A DNA stretch of 64,000 bases from assembly GCA_943788865.1 (NCBI GenBank), contig CALSRX010000002.1, positions 372,001-436,000 on the forward strand. Direction: 5' to 3'. The position numbers and the translations under genes are program-made. Source of the DNA: an uncultured Polaribacter sp. Lineage in GTDB: Bacteria > Bacteroidota > Bacteroidia > Flavobacteriales > Flavobacteriaceae. Under the pieces are notes generated by a model, which saw only the letters and a program-made list of their open reading frames with translations, ran no database searches and had not been told where the DNA came from. Position 1 is the first letter of the stretch, and the number at the start of each line of letters is the position of its first letter. Positions 36,781-45,719 of this stretch are shown here, piece by piece.

Positions 36781-36926
36781 AATAAAATTAAAAGTTTTAG
36801 ATATATTAAAATCCACATTTATTTACTTTTTCAATTTGAGTTTTATTTTCTTTTTTTAATAAGCAATACATAATAGTTATTTTATTTATATTTTAGTGTA
36901 TTACTTATCATATGTAGTGCAGTTTT

Positions 36927-38309
36927 ATGAATCAATATACTATTAAGGGTTTTGCTGATTTATTAGTTACCTCAACGCAGTTTAGTAAACTTAAAAGGAG
37001 AGAACAAAAACTACTCCTACTTGATAGGTGTAATTGGTTTATTTCTGCTATTGTAAAAGACAATATTAAAACTGACAAGACCTATGGCACATATGTAAAT
37101 CTTAATTCTCAAATATTAAAAAAGTATTTGGGAGATAGAGCATATAAGGATATTGAACAGTGTTTAAAAGGATTAGGTATCATTATAATAAATGATAAAT
37201 ACTCATCAAGCAACTTCTCAAAATCTTTTAAATTAAGTCCTAAAGCTATCCAATTAGGAATTACAGAAACATTGGTATACTCAAAGAAATTTATTACAAA
37301 ATTAAAGACATTTTCAATCTTAAACTATAGTGAAATAGAATCGCAACCCGTTTTAAAAAAACTACTAAATAATACTGCAAAATTATTAGTTGTTGAAGAA
37401 CCGTTTTATTACGTTGAAAGAATATTACCAAATTCGATATATGTTGAAACTGAAAATGGACAAATAGATATCTCTGAACCCGTAAACCAATTTAAGGTTG
37501 ACAGATATGATGCATTTTACAGTTCCTTTTATGCACTTAACGAGATAACAGACCCAAAAGTATTATTCGATTCCTCTATCAATTACACACCTACTATTGC
37601 TAAATCGGGAAGGATATATCACGTGATAGCTTCAATGCCAAAACTTATAAGAGAAAGTATTAGAACCAAATCTAATGAGTTAATTTGGGAAGTTGATATG
37701 AGTTCTGCACAACCCTCTATTATCTTTTTAGAATGGCTAAAATACACTCAAGAGAACAAGAGTAAACATATTGATAAGGAATATCAATTATGCCTTAAAC
37801 TTCTTTTAAGTGGAGGTATCTACGCATACATTCAAGAGAACTCTGAATTCTTTAAAAGTTTAAGTTATGAGAAACTTAAAAAGAGTATTCTTTCATCTAT
37901 TAATGCAGAAAATAAGCCAACACAATCCAATGAAGAATTAAGTAGATTATTCCCAAATGTAATGATGTGGGTTAATGCGATTAAAGAGAAATCGGGATAC
38001 AAAGAAGTAAGTTTTTTAGGACAAAGTGTAGAAGCTAATATATTTGTTGAGGTTTATAAGAGTATTCCTGATGATAAATTTGCATTAATCATACACGATT
38101 GTATTTTAACTACTGAAAAGGATGTTTTACTTGTAAAAAAGCTATTAGAAGATAGAATCCGAAAACTATTTGATGGTGTAATTCTTGAACATCATAATTT
38201 AGAAAAGTTGTTTAAAATAAGTGAGGTTTCAATACGAGATGAACTACTTGAAAAAACTCAAAGAGATGCTTATTCTAAAAAATGTCAAATAGAAAGAATT
38301 AATAGTTGA
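36927..38309 (+). CDS. Family-A DNA polymerase-like replication protein of a mobile element
   Basis: 460 residues. The N-terminal ~200 residues resemble a helical/winged-helix replication-initiator region (YGTYVNLNSQILKKYLGDRAY). The C-terminal half shows a family-A polymerase layout: motif A ELIWEVDMSSAQPSIIFLEW (Asp257), a motif-B-like helix with LKKSILSSINAE then LFPNVMMWVNAIK, FLGQSVEANIFVEVYK, and motif C ALIIHDCIL (His390-Asp391). No 3'-5' or 5'-3' exonuclease domain is seen. Its place near the tRNA end of an integrative element suggests it copies the element. It could instead be a polymerase-fold initiator without synthesis activity. Confidence 0.6.
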   Translation: MNQYTIKGFADLLVTSTQFSKLKRREQKLLLLDRCNWFISAIVKDNIKTDKTYGTYVNLNSQILKKYLGDRAYKDIEQCLKGLGIIIINDKYSSSNFSKSFKLSPKAIQLGITETLVYSKKFITKLKTFSILNYSEIESQPVLKKLLNNTAKLLVVEEPFYYVERILPNSIYVETENGQIDISEPVNQFKVDRYDAFYSSFYALNEITDPKVLFDSSINYTPTIAKSGRIYHVIASMPKLIRESIRTKSNELIWEVDMSSAQPSIIFLEWLKYTQENKSKHIDKEYQLCLKLLLSGGIYAYIQENSEFFKSLSYEKLKKSILSSINAENKPTQSNEELSRLFPNVMMWVNAIKEKSGYKEVSFLGQSVEANIFVEVYKSIPDDKFALIIHDCILTTEKDVLLVKKLLEDRIRKLFDGVILEHHNLEKLFKISEVSIRDELLEKTQRDAYSKKCQIERINS

Positions 38310-38351
38310 TTTCTATTGATTATTCAAAGATTTTAAAAATACTGAAATTTG

Positions 38352-38371
38352 ACTGACAGTTTTATTGACAG
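38352..38371. repeat. Arm-type repeats at the tRNA end of the element
   Basis: CTGACAGTTT and TTGACAGTAA form a spaced direct repeat about 190 bases from the tRNA gene, matching the motif near 32.3 kb and before the recombinase starts. Confidence 0.4.
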
Positions 38372-38523
38372 TAAAGTGCTATTTTTAGTGTCAATTTATT
38401 TATATTTGAAGTATTGACAACGTCAGTTTATGAGTATTAATGTAAGTACTCTAAACAACCTTTTACAACTGTTAACACGCAACCAATACATCTCTTAAAC
38501 CACTGATTATCATTGAGTTTAAA

Positions 38524-38557
38524 GCAAAAAAAAGAGTAACCATTTCTGATTACTCTT
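38524..38557 (-). terminator. Terminator of tRNA-Met (hairpin H2)
   Basis: On the minus strand AAGAGTAA pairs with TTACTCTT (38532-38539 with 38550-38557), then a T run, four bases past the tRNA 3' end. Copies at 31.3 and 32.45 kb lack an adjacent tRNA. Confidence 0.8.
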
Positions 38558-38561
38558 GTAG

Positions 38562-38634
<73 letters not shown>

Positions 38635-38692
38635 ATTTAGACTGCAAATATACGATAGTTTTTAAGTTTTGCAAGGTTTATTTAAATATAAT

Positions 38693-38872
38693 TTAGAAAG
38701 AGGAAGGTATTTTTAGTTCAAACACAAAACCTGCATTTAATGGTAATTCATAGGATTTTGTGGCACAAAGATCTAGCACAACCTCACTGTCTACCCGTAT
38801 TGAATTATATCCATTTCTTTTTCCTAAAGACACACTAAAGTTGAAGGTTGCTTGTTCTTTCTCTAACAACAT
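38693..38872 (-). CDS. Small protein of unknown function at the end of the nuclease operon
   Basis: 59 codons: MLLEKEQATFNFSVSLGKRN, VDSEVVLDLCATKSYELPLN, ending ELKIPSSF. It looks like coding sequence (beta-rich, balanced composition) but no family is recognised, and it may be the surviving part of a longer gene. It lies 48 bases after the 38.9-kb gene on the same strand, close to the tRNA-Met gene. Confidence 0.4.
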   Translation of the reverse strand: MLLEKEQATFNFSVSLGKRNGYNSIRVDSEVVLDLCATKSYELPLNAGFVFELKIPSSF

Positions 38873-38920
38873 CGATATCTATAAGTCTTCAAAATTATTA
38901 TTGTAAATAATTATTTGTTG

Positions 38921-39277
38921 TCAACTTATATACTTAAGTAAAACACTTTTTACAGTAAATTTTTCGCCTTCAAAAATATATTCTTTCGCAATTTTTAATC
39001 CAGCTAAGCTTGGCCCAGAACTCTCAAATACATGCAAGGTTGTAGTATCAATTTTCAAGAAATAGATGCTTCTTTTAAAATTTGACTCTATAAGTTTACA
39101 CGTTTCTCCTAATCTGGGGATTCTTCTTGGTTTTTCAGGTTTCCGCCTATTTGGTCTGAAATCCCAATGAAACAATCCTAAAGTTGTAATCTCTTTTATT
39201 GTGTCAAATTTATATTGCAATAGCCATTTTTTCATTAATGGTGTTATGAATACAGGAAGTTCAATTTCTAAATTCAT
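38921..39277 (-). CDS. Uncharacterised 118-residue protein translationally coupled to the DUF2779 gene
   Basis: MNLEIELPVFITPLMKKWLL is followed by a basic central stretch (RPNRRKPEKPRRIPRLGETC) and a beta-rich C-terminus (IYFLKIDTTTLHVFES; FEGEKFTVKSVLLKYI). The ATG overlaps the upstream DUF2779 stop (ATGA), so the products are probably made in fixed ratio. No family recognised. The basic middle could contact nucleic acid; that is a guess. Confidence 0.6.
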   Translation of the reverse strand: MNLEIELPVFITPLMKKWLLQYKFDTIKEITTLGLFHWDFRPNRRKPEKPRRIPRLGETCKLIESNFKRSIYFLKIDTTTLHVFESSGPSLAGLKIAKEYIFEGEKFTVKSVLLKYIS

Positions 39278-41271
39278 TTCACTATTGATTTTAAATGTTC
39301 ATAGATCATCACCATCGCCAAGGTATCTAACTCACAATAACGTTTTAATGCATCTGATATGTCTTGTCTTTCCTTTTCAGTCATATCGGTATACTGTATC
39401 TTTACCATAGGCTGTTAGTGCAGCTCCTCCATCATCAATATTTTCAATGTTAGACAATCTAGCTTCAATCTCTTCTTGACTTATATTGTCTATGACTGGA
39501 GGTAAGGTTTTGTAGGGACTAATAATTTCGTTCTCCCGCTTTGTTAACCAAATATGATCATCTGGAAGGTTTTTACTACTCACCGCAATGGCTCCAATAG
39601 GTTTACTGTATTTTTCTTGAACAAACTGGCTAGACTTTAACACGGCAGGCAGCACTTTTTTAATGGAATTTGAACCAAAAGTATGAGGGTTGTAATAGTA
39701 CATAATAATTACCTTACAAAGATCTACCATATCTCGTGTACCCTGGTTTTGTTTTCTTGTTGGCACTATCCAAGGGTCTGGATTGTCGTTTGTGGGATGG
39801 CTAATAGTTTCAATAAATGAAATAAGTGATTCTTTGTTAGGGGCATCACTGGCTTTGAGTTGCGCTCTAATGGCATTGAGTATCGTATTTTCGTGGGTCG
39901 CAAATTTAAAAATAGTTCCTTCATCCTTTGATAATGCTTGTTGCAAAGATTCAACAAATTCAAAATTTGGAAACTCGCCAGCAGTAGCGTTTATATATTC
40001 GTTTGCATGTTCTATACGGCCATCTTCATGATAAATATGATGTGAATACTGAAAGGCTATTTGCTCATAGGGTTTACGACCCGTATGGAACGGTAGTGGC
40101 ACTGTAGAGGTCTCAAAATCTATAAAATGAAGTGGATATACCCAAGTATTCATTTCGTCTTTTAAACCTTCTATATCAACAAACTCGGTAAAGTCATTGT
40201 CGCGTTCTTTTTCGATTTGCAACCATTGGCGCTCTGTACGGCTAAGTTTTCCAGCCGCCTCTTTGTATTTAATATCTTCTGGGGTGAGCTGTGATTTAAA
40301 CAATAATCCTTGCTGCATTAATTTTGGGTCTTTTAAATCCCAAACATTAAAAATATTGGATTTTTTAAAATCCTGATCGGTCCATTGGTATTGCTTTTTA
40401 AAACAATACTCAAAACCAGATTGTTTTTTCTTACCATCCTAACTATCATCTTTTTTAAATTCACATTTTTTACAAGCCGAAAATTGAGCAGGCCAGTTTG
40501 GATAATAATTTTGCATGCGAATTTCTGATAATAACTTTACAGCTTCATGAAAGTTTAAATTATCATAATACGTGTACTCTCCATTATGTATTTTTGAAAC
40601 CACTTCCGATAAATTTTCTTGATGTAATATATTTTCACCCAGCTGGCTTATATCATCAATTTTAATTTACACCGGTTCGGTTATTAGGATCTTTTTTGAC
40701 TCTAAAAAACTGATTTAATCCATCTACAGTTGCAGATTTTGTTTTATCAACCAAGCATAAATAAGGAGTAATTGTATAGGTAGGCAAACAAAGTTGTGTA
40801 ACATAGGTTTGAAAAGCCAAATCAAAAAGATAGGGCTTCCAGCTGCTCACTATTTTTTTTGACTTTCCCACAAAATTGTAGTTTTCGCTTGGGTCAAGAG
40901 ATTTTGCCTTAACTTCTATGAGCTGAATATGAGTCCCTTTTTTGACAAGAACATCTGTTCTTATGAATAAATCATCGATATAAAAAGCGGCTTCATAGAT
41001 TACCACATTTTCTTGCTTTAGAAGCTCAGATGTTTGGTCTGCCAAATCTTGGTAATCATAGTTTTCTCGATCTTCTGGATCTTCTATTAAGACACCACCA
41101 GGATATTGTAAACGCGCATATTCTTCTACTTGAAAACCACCGCTGGCAAGGGCTTGTAAAAAAGGATCATTCATTTTTTACATTATGATACACTTCTTTA
41201 TTATTTGAAAAATAAAGTTTATTTGGGCATTCTAAGCCTTGTTTAAATCGTGATTTGGAAAGTGCTTTCAT
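39274..41271 (-). pseudogene. DUF2779 protein: Cas4-like nuclease fused to DEDD exonuclease, interrupted
   Basis: The true start is the ATG at 41271 (MKALSKSRFKQGLECPNKLY), adjoining the upstream stop. The N-terminal half is a Cas4/RecB-type nuclease (YEAAFYIDDLFIRTDVLV; IQLIEVKAKS) with an iron-sulfur Cys set: Cys in LECPNK plus CKKC and YCF. The C-terminal half is a DnaQ-like exonuclease (HFIDFETSTVPLPFHTG; ELDTLAMVMIYEHL). The frame is broken by a deletion at about 41165, an insertion at about 40660, an in-frame TAG (40439-40441) and an insertion at about 39383; homology continues through each. Corrected length is about 665 residues. Inactive as read, or affected by sequence errors. Confidence 0.82.
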
Positions 41272-42513
41272 TTATTTTGAATTTAAAATATTATTTATAT
41301 GAATACCATTATCATGTATAACACCAATAATATCAAACAGTTTTTCGGAAATATCTTGAATATCTTCAAAAATACTTTTTTTGATTATTGTAATCGATTT
41401 AAAAACACTATCTCTGTGAGATAATTCACCCTTTTTGTTTGGTTTAATAAACTTATCGACAGTGTTTTTTTCGAGTTTTGGTAGAAGTCTTTCTATAAGT
41501 AATATCAAGGCTTCTTCTCTTTTTTTCTTAAGGTCCGAATTAATTCTATTTTTATTCCATTTAATAAAAACCTTTACACTGCCAGATTGCCATTCAATAC
41601 CATAATAAAACTTTTCATTTCCTTCTTCTGAATTAATAGCTAATAATAAAGATTCATTACCGTTAGTGTTCTTTATCATGATAAAGTTATTTTCGGCGTT
41701 TGGAATATTTTCGAATGAAGCACCCCTCTTTAAACTTTCTTTAAGCTGTTCTTGTGGATTGATTTTTTCTAAAAGTTCTTTCTCTATTAGTTTTAATCTA
41801 TATCTTTCAAATACACCTTTCAGTTTGATTTTTTTTAGGTCATTTTCAAAATTTTTATCACTAACATCCTCGAATTTTTTTTCAACAAAAAAGTTTACAA
41901 CTTTGCTTAAACATTTTAAGTAATCTAACCACATTCTAATGAGTACAGCCTTATCTAAAATATCAGGTTTTAATAAATTTGATTTGTTGAGACGAGATAT
42001 TTCCTTTTCTAAAAACCCAAAATCAAAATCAATAAATCGAAGGGGTTTATATTTCTGGATTTTTGGTTCTTTCTCAGGAATACTTTTTATTTTGAGATCA
42101 TCTTTATTCTCTTTAAATAATGATATCACAAACCCATATTTTGCTTTCAAACCATCATTGCTATATGCGTATTTTGTTAATTGATCTATGTACCCACTTG
42201 ATGTTTTTTTATCTTTTGAATAGTGGAGACCCGTTTTAAACTTAGATTCAATTATAGCAAATATAGATTCTTTCTGATCTTTAATCAGCTTTTTAATAAC
42301 CATATCAATTGAACCTTGTTCTAATAATATTAATGGGGTACCATTATTACTATACAATTCTTTTGTAAATTCATTTCCAAAAACACATGCATAAGCAGGT
42401 TCTCCTATAGTGTCTAACATAATTTTCAACATTCCAGTATGGAATTTTTCTTTATCCGATAATTGAATGCTTGTGAAAGGGTGTTTAATCAGTGAGTCAA
42501 GATAACTCTTCAT
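41272..42513 (-). CDS. PD-(D/E)XK nuclease superfamily protein
   Basis: 413 residues. The N-terminal third has the nuclease pattern: LLEQGSIDMVIKKL, then FAIIESKFKTG (E-x-K), then SSGYIDQLTKYAYS, similar to the PDDEXK_4 group. The long C-terminal helical region is of unknown fold, with a beta segment (FYYGIEWQSGSVKVFIKWNK). Such proteins often act as restriction or abortive-infection nucleases. It directly precedes the DUF2779 gene (TAAATG junction) and follows the nucleotidase gene by 20 bases. Confidence 0.72.
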   Translation of the reverse strand: MKSYLDSLIKHPFTSIQLSDKEKFHTGMLKIMLDTIGEPAYACVFGNEFTKELYSNNGTPLILLEQGSIDMVIKKLIKDQKESIFAIIESKFKTGLHYSKDKKTSSGYIDQLTKYAYSNDGLKAKYGFVISLFKENKDDLKIKSIPEKEPKIQKYKPLRFIDFDFGFLEKEISRLNKSNLLKPDILDKAVLIRMWLDYLKCLSKVVNFFVEKKFEDVSDKNFENDLKKIKLKGVFERYRLKLIEKELLEKINPQEQLKESLKRGASFENIPNAENNFIMIKNTNGNESLLLAINSEEGNEKFYYGIEWQSGSVKVFIKWNKNRINSDLKKKREEALILLIERLLPKLEKNTVDKFIKPNKKGELSHRDSVFKSITIIKKSIFEDIQDISEKLFDIIGVIHDNGIHINNILNSK

Positions 42514-42533
42514 AATATGTTCTTAGAATAAAG

Positions 42534-42980
42534 TTAATTTAATAGATAATCTATAACTATTTGCCAATTAGGATATGATTCAGAACCAAATTGTATCCAC
42601 TTTCCTTCAAAATTCTTGGCTCCATTATTTGGTCTATCATCAATGAGTATATCTCCTTTCATCAAATCTTTTCGATGCGTTAAGATCAATCTTCTGTTAA
42701 TTTTTTCACCAAATTGTTCTTCAATCCAAAGGCGTTTATCTGTCCAAGCCGATGGATTGTCCCATGGCGCTGTAGATAAAAAATAAACGTTATAATTAGT
42801 AGCATCTAAAAGTATATTTACGGCTTTTATAGCACCTTTTATTGGTTTTAAATCTCTAAAAATGTGGGGTATAGTATCTGGGTGCTCATCATAAGGTGAA
42901 ATCTCTTTTTTAGGATGCGTGTTCATGGCAGACACAAAGTCTGCCACAACACCATCTAAATCTATAAAAAGTAATTTCAT
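42534..42980 (-). CDS. 5'(3')-deoxyribonucleotidase-like HAD phosphatase
   Basis: 148 residues with HAD motif I FIDLDGVVADF, motif II in YFLSTAPWDNPSAW, motif III Lys in RKDLMKGD and motif IV ILIDDRPNNG. Closest to bacterial 5'-nucleotidases of the NT5C group, which hydrolyse (deoxy)nucleoside monophosphates. The start overlaps the upstream stop (TAATG). Within this operon it could degrade nucleotides or process a nucleotide product. Confidence 0.8.
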   Translation of the reverse strand: MKLLFIDLDGVVADFVSAMNTHPKKEISPYDEHPDTIPHIFRDLKPIKGAIKAVNILLDATNYNVYFLSTAPWDNPSAWTDKRLWIEEQFGEKINRRLILTHRKDLMKGDILIDDRPNNGAKNFEGKWIQFGSESYPNWQIVIDYLLN

Positions 42981-44233
42981 TAGCCTTCAATCAAATAATT
43001 GTAAGATTTAGCGTTGTCTTCATAATGTAAAATAAAGCCCTTATCTCTATGTATATTCTGGTCTGGTCGTATAATATTATTGTCGTATGCTAAATAACTA
43101 CCAACATAATCGGGGAATGAGTGGTGAAAATCAGTATTAGCAAAACCAAAAAAGGCTAATTTTGATACATCAAAATCAGCTGCTTTAAAGTAGAAATCAA
43201 AATCAACTATATTATCATGTTCAGCTGTTATGTTGCGTTCGCGAGTATTGTAAGCGGCTAAACCTGTTGGCTCAATCCATTCAGGAAGTAATAGCACACC
43301 GTTTTCAGCTTTATTAATAGTATGTTCATCTCTATCTTCCATATTGAATTTAGCACCATTTTTATCCCAAAAAGCTTTTACCATCGCTACAGCTTTAGGG
43401 TCGTCATCTTCCTCTACAAATAATTCTATTTCACCCAAAAAATCAACTAACTTTTGTTGTGGTACAATTTCTTCTCCATCTACAGTGATAGTTATGGCAG
43501 CATCATCTTCTATAAAGTTAACCTCATCTCTTAAATTCATATCCAAAATCTCTTCATAAAATTGAAGATGACCTGCATCACCTTCCTCAACTGTGGCTAA
43601 AAAATTGGATAATAAAGGGCAATTTGAATTGAATTTTTCCATATCAATACTTTCCTTAAATATCTCCATGCCATCGCCACCGTACAAGGTTGTTTCATAA
43701 AACATTTTTACAAACTCCTCCATAGTTTCAATATCATCATCTATGGCAAAAGACATTGCTTTTTCGCACTCAGCATAAGCTTCATCTCCTAAAAGTCCAA
43801 ACATATAATTTGTTATAGAACCGCTGATATTGATGTTTATTTCCTTTAAGGTTTCAGGTTTAGCCGCTGGCGATTCCTTTACTTTTTCTGTTGTGGTATT
43901 TGTTTGGGAAATAATGGTATATCCTAAAGTTTCGGCATGTTTAAGAAAATTAGGGAAATTATCTTTTCCCCATTGTCTGCAAGCAACTATTGCTGTTCCA
44001 TCCGATAAAGTGAAAGGCGCATCCATATAGAAGTCCCTTTCTTTTACGCCTGCATCTTTTTTAGCAATAACGCCTTTGCTTCCCTGAATACTATCAGGAA
44101 AAGCGGTTTGTAATGCTTCTAAGGAAGGTTTATTCTTAGCTGCCCAATCTTTTACGATTGCAAAAACTAATTGCCTTTTGTTAAGGTTTTCTCCTAAACC
44201 TTCTACGGTATATTTTGTATAATCTCTTGCCAT
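42980..44233 (-). CDS. Uncharacterised acidic protein sharing an N-terminal module with the TerB-like protein
   Basis: 417 residues, strongly acidic. Residues 1 to about 105 align with the same part of the protein at 44.8 kb: MARDYTKYTVEG, SIQGSKGVIAKKD, DAPFTLSDGTAIVACRQW and GKDNFPNFLKHAETLGYTI. The middle and C-terminal parts (AECEKAMSFAIDDDIETMEE; ADFDVSKLAFFGFANTDFHH) match nothing I recognise. No signal peptide, so cytoplasmic. It sits 29 bases after a 175-residue partner gene and overlaps the nucleotidase gene. Confidence 0.72.
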   Translation of the reverse strand: MARDYTKYTVEGLGENLNKRQLVFAIVKDWAAKNKPSLEALQTAFPDSIQGSKGVIAKKDAGVKERDFYMDAPFTLSDGTAIVACRQWGKDNFPNFLKHAETLGYTIISQTNTTTEKVKESPAAKPETLKEININISGSITNYMFGLLGDEAYAECEKAMSFAIDDDIETMEEFVKMFYETTLYGGDGMEIFKESIDMEKFNSNCPLLSNFLATVEEGDAGHLQFYEEILDMNLRDEVNFIEDDAAITITVDGEEIVPQQKLVDFLGEIELFVEEDDDPKAVAMVKAFWDKNGAKFNMEDRDEHTINKAENGVLLLPEWIEPTGLAAYNTRERNITAEHDNIVDFDFYFKAADFDVSKLAFFGFANTDFHHSFPDYVGSYLAYDNNIIRPDQNIHRDKGFILHYEDNAKSYNYLIEG

Positions 44234-44262
44234 AATATTTTGTCTATTTTTTTTTTTAAAAT

Positions 44263-44790
44263 TTATTCAATTGTGCATTCATAAGTGTCTTTTATGTTGG
44301 AAGCAACTTCATTAAACTTAATTGTTCCTTTGCCTGGCAACAATATCAATGAAGAAAATCCAGGTTCGCCAGAATTAATAGCTTCAATCAAATTATCTAA
44401 ACGAACAAAAACTAAATCACTCAATTTAAATTCATTTTCAACTTCTAATTCTGCCTTCAAGTGCCATTTACCATACTTTATAGTTACATCACCTTCGCTT
44501 TTTAAATTACAATAGGCATAAGGTATGGTTATAGTATCTCCGGATTCTGTTTTAACAGAACAAGAGCCCACATAATCTATTAAATAATAGTTTGGCAAAA
44601 TAGCTGGTTTATAGATGCCATTATCTAAATCGGTTTCGTCTTCGTCTACTGTAAATTCTCCAAAGCGTTTATTGATAACTAGTTCATTATCTACCTTTAC
44701 TTTAATGATATTATCTACATCCCAACTAAATTCTTCATTATCCCAATCTTGATACATGGAACCTAATACTTCAATTTCTAATTTCTTCAT
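44263..44790 (-). CDS. Uncharacterised 175-residue beta-rich protein
   Basis: MKKLEIEVLGSMYQDWDNEE, then alternating beta-type segments (VKVDNELVINKRFGEFTVDE; YLIDYVGSCSVKTESGDTIT; GKWHLKAELEVENEFKLSDL). It looks like a soluble beta-sandwich or barrel without signal peptide. It begins directly after the TerB-like gene (TAAATG). I recognise no family; likely a subunit of the same complex. Confidence 0.65.
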   Translation of the reverse strand: MKKLEIEVLGSMYQDWDNEEFSWDVDNIIKVKVDNELVINKRFGEFTVDEDETDLDNGIYKPAILPNYYLIDYVGSCSVKTESGDTITIPYAYCNLKSEGDVTIKYGKWHLKAELEVENEFKLSDLVFVRLDNLIEAINSGEPGFSSLILLPGKGTIKFNEVASNIKDTYECTIE

Positions 44791-45642
44791 TTATTCTTCT
44801 ATTGTTAAACCTGCATTATCTAATACCTGTCTTATAGGATACGCTGCACCATCATAAATATTATTAGCAACTAACAATAGTGTTACATATTCATTTTTAG
44901 CGATTAAATTATCTTGAGCACAGATTTGTATTAGAATTTGAATAAGTCTTGATTTTTGAGAGTTGTCAAGATGATCCGCTAAAAAATTAATAGAGTTCAC
45001 CAAAAGGGCGTTATGTTTTCCCATTTTCCAGAAAATTTGAGATTGGCTATCTACGTCATCCCATACATCACGAACTGCAATTCCTTGTTCGTCATACTCA
45101 TCAAAAGCGATATGCATCCAATTCATTTCACCTTCAATTACCTCTCCATCTGCTAACATGGTATGTCTTATAACAAATGCGAGGGCATGTGGCAACTTCC
45201 AATTTATCGAACCCTCTACTGTTTCTTGAATTGCTGACTTTTCTTCAACTGTCGAAACTTTTTCTTGGGTAAGTTCCTCGTCACTCACTTCATTTTCTTC
45301 TGCAACATCTGCAATAATTTTATAATTCAACAACCCTGCATGTAAAATAAAATTTGAAAAATTTTCTTTTCCCCATTGATTACAAACGGCTATTTTGGTC
45401 CCATCTTTTAATGTAATCGGAGCGTTTATGTAATAATTTCGTTCATTTTTTGAGTCAATTTCTGAAACCATTCTTATAATGCCTTTACCTCCTTGAATAT
45501 CATCCCACCATTGCTCTTTTAATTCCTCATAATTCATATCCATTGAACTTGCATAGTGCTCCACAACTTTTAAAACCATTCTTGATTTTGCGATACCTTT
45601 TTTCCAGTCTTCAAACTTGTATTTTGTAAAATCTTTTGCCAT
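44791..45642 (-). CDS. TerB-like domain protein with operon-specific N-terminal module
   Basis: 283 residues, first gene of the operon. Residues 1 to about 110 are the shared module (MAKDFTKYKFEDW; DIQGGKGIIRMV; NYYINAPITLKDGTKIAVCN). A charged Glu-rich linker follows, then about residues 155-280 a helical TerB-like domain (LAFVIRHTMLADGEVIEGEM; IQICAQDNLIAKNEYVTLLL). TerB-like domains occur in tellurite/stress and antiviral gene sets. Expressed from the region shared with the divergent HTH regulator. Confidence 0.65.
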   Translation of the reverse strand: MAKDFTKYKFEDWKKGIAKSRMVLKVVEHYASSMDMNYEELKEQWWDDIQGGKGIIRMVSEIDSKNERNYYINAPITLKDGTKIAVCNQWGKENFSNFILHAGLLNYKIIADVAEENEVSDEELTQEKVSTVEEKSAIQETVEGSINWKLPHALAFVIRHTMLADGEVIEGEMNWMHIAFDEYDEQGIAVRDVWDDVDSQSQIFWKMGKHNALLVNSINFLADHLDNSQKSRLIQILIQICAQDNLIAKNEYVTLLLVANNIYDGAAYPIRQVLDNAGLTIEE

Positions 45643-45686
45643 ATTAAATATTTAATTTATTTTCTAAAAATATAGTATATAAATAT

Positions 45687-45713
45687 TATATTTGATTCAT
45701 AATTGATTCATAA
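45687..45713 (+). promoter_or_regulatory. Divergent control region: -7 box and 11-bp direct repeat
   Basis: TATATTTG (45687-45694) is a consensus -7 box for the plus-strand regulator. It overlaps the first of two TTGATTCATAA copies (45692-45702 and 45703-45713) set head to tail with no gap. The repeat is a likely operator for the regulator itself. Confidence 0.5.
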
Positions 45714-45719
45714 TATATA

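Noticed and set aside
36927..38309. Reverse transcriptase (retron or DGR) for the polymerase-like gene
   Set aside because: No YxDD motif; the catalytic pattern is HDC preceded by DMSSAQ, as in family-A polymerases.
42980..45642. Tellurite-resistance (ter) operon
   Set aside because: Only one TerB-like domain is recognised; TerC, TerD/TerZ and TerA proteins are absent, so the name would mislead.
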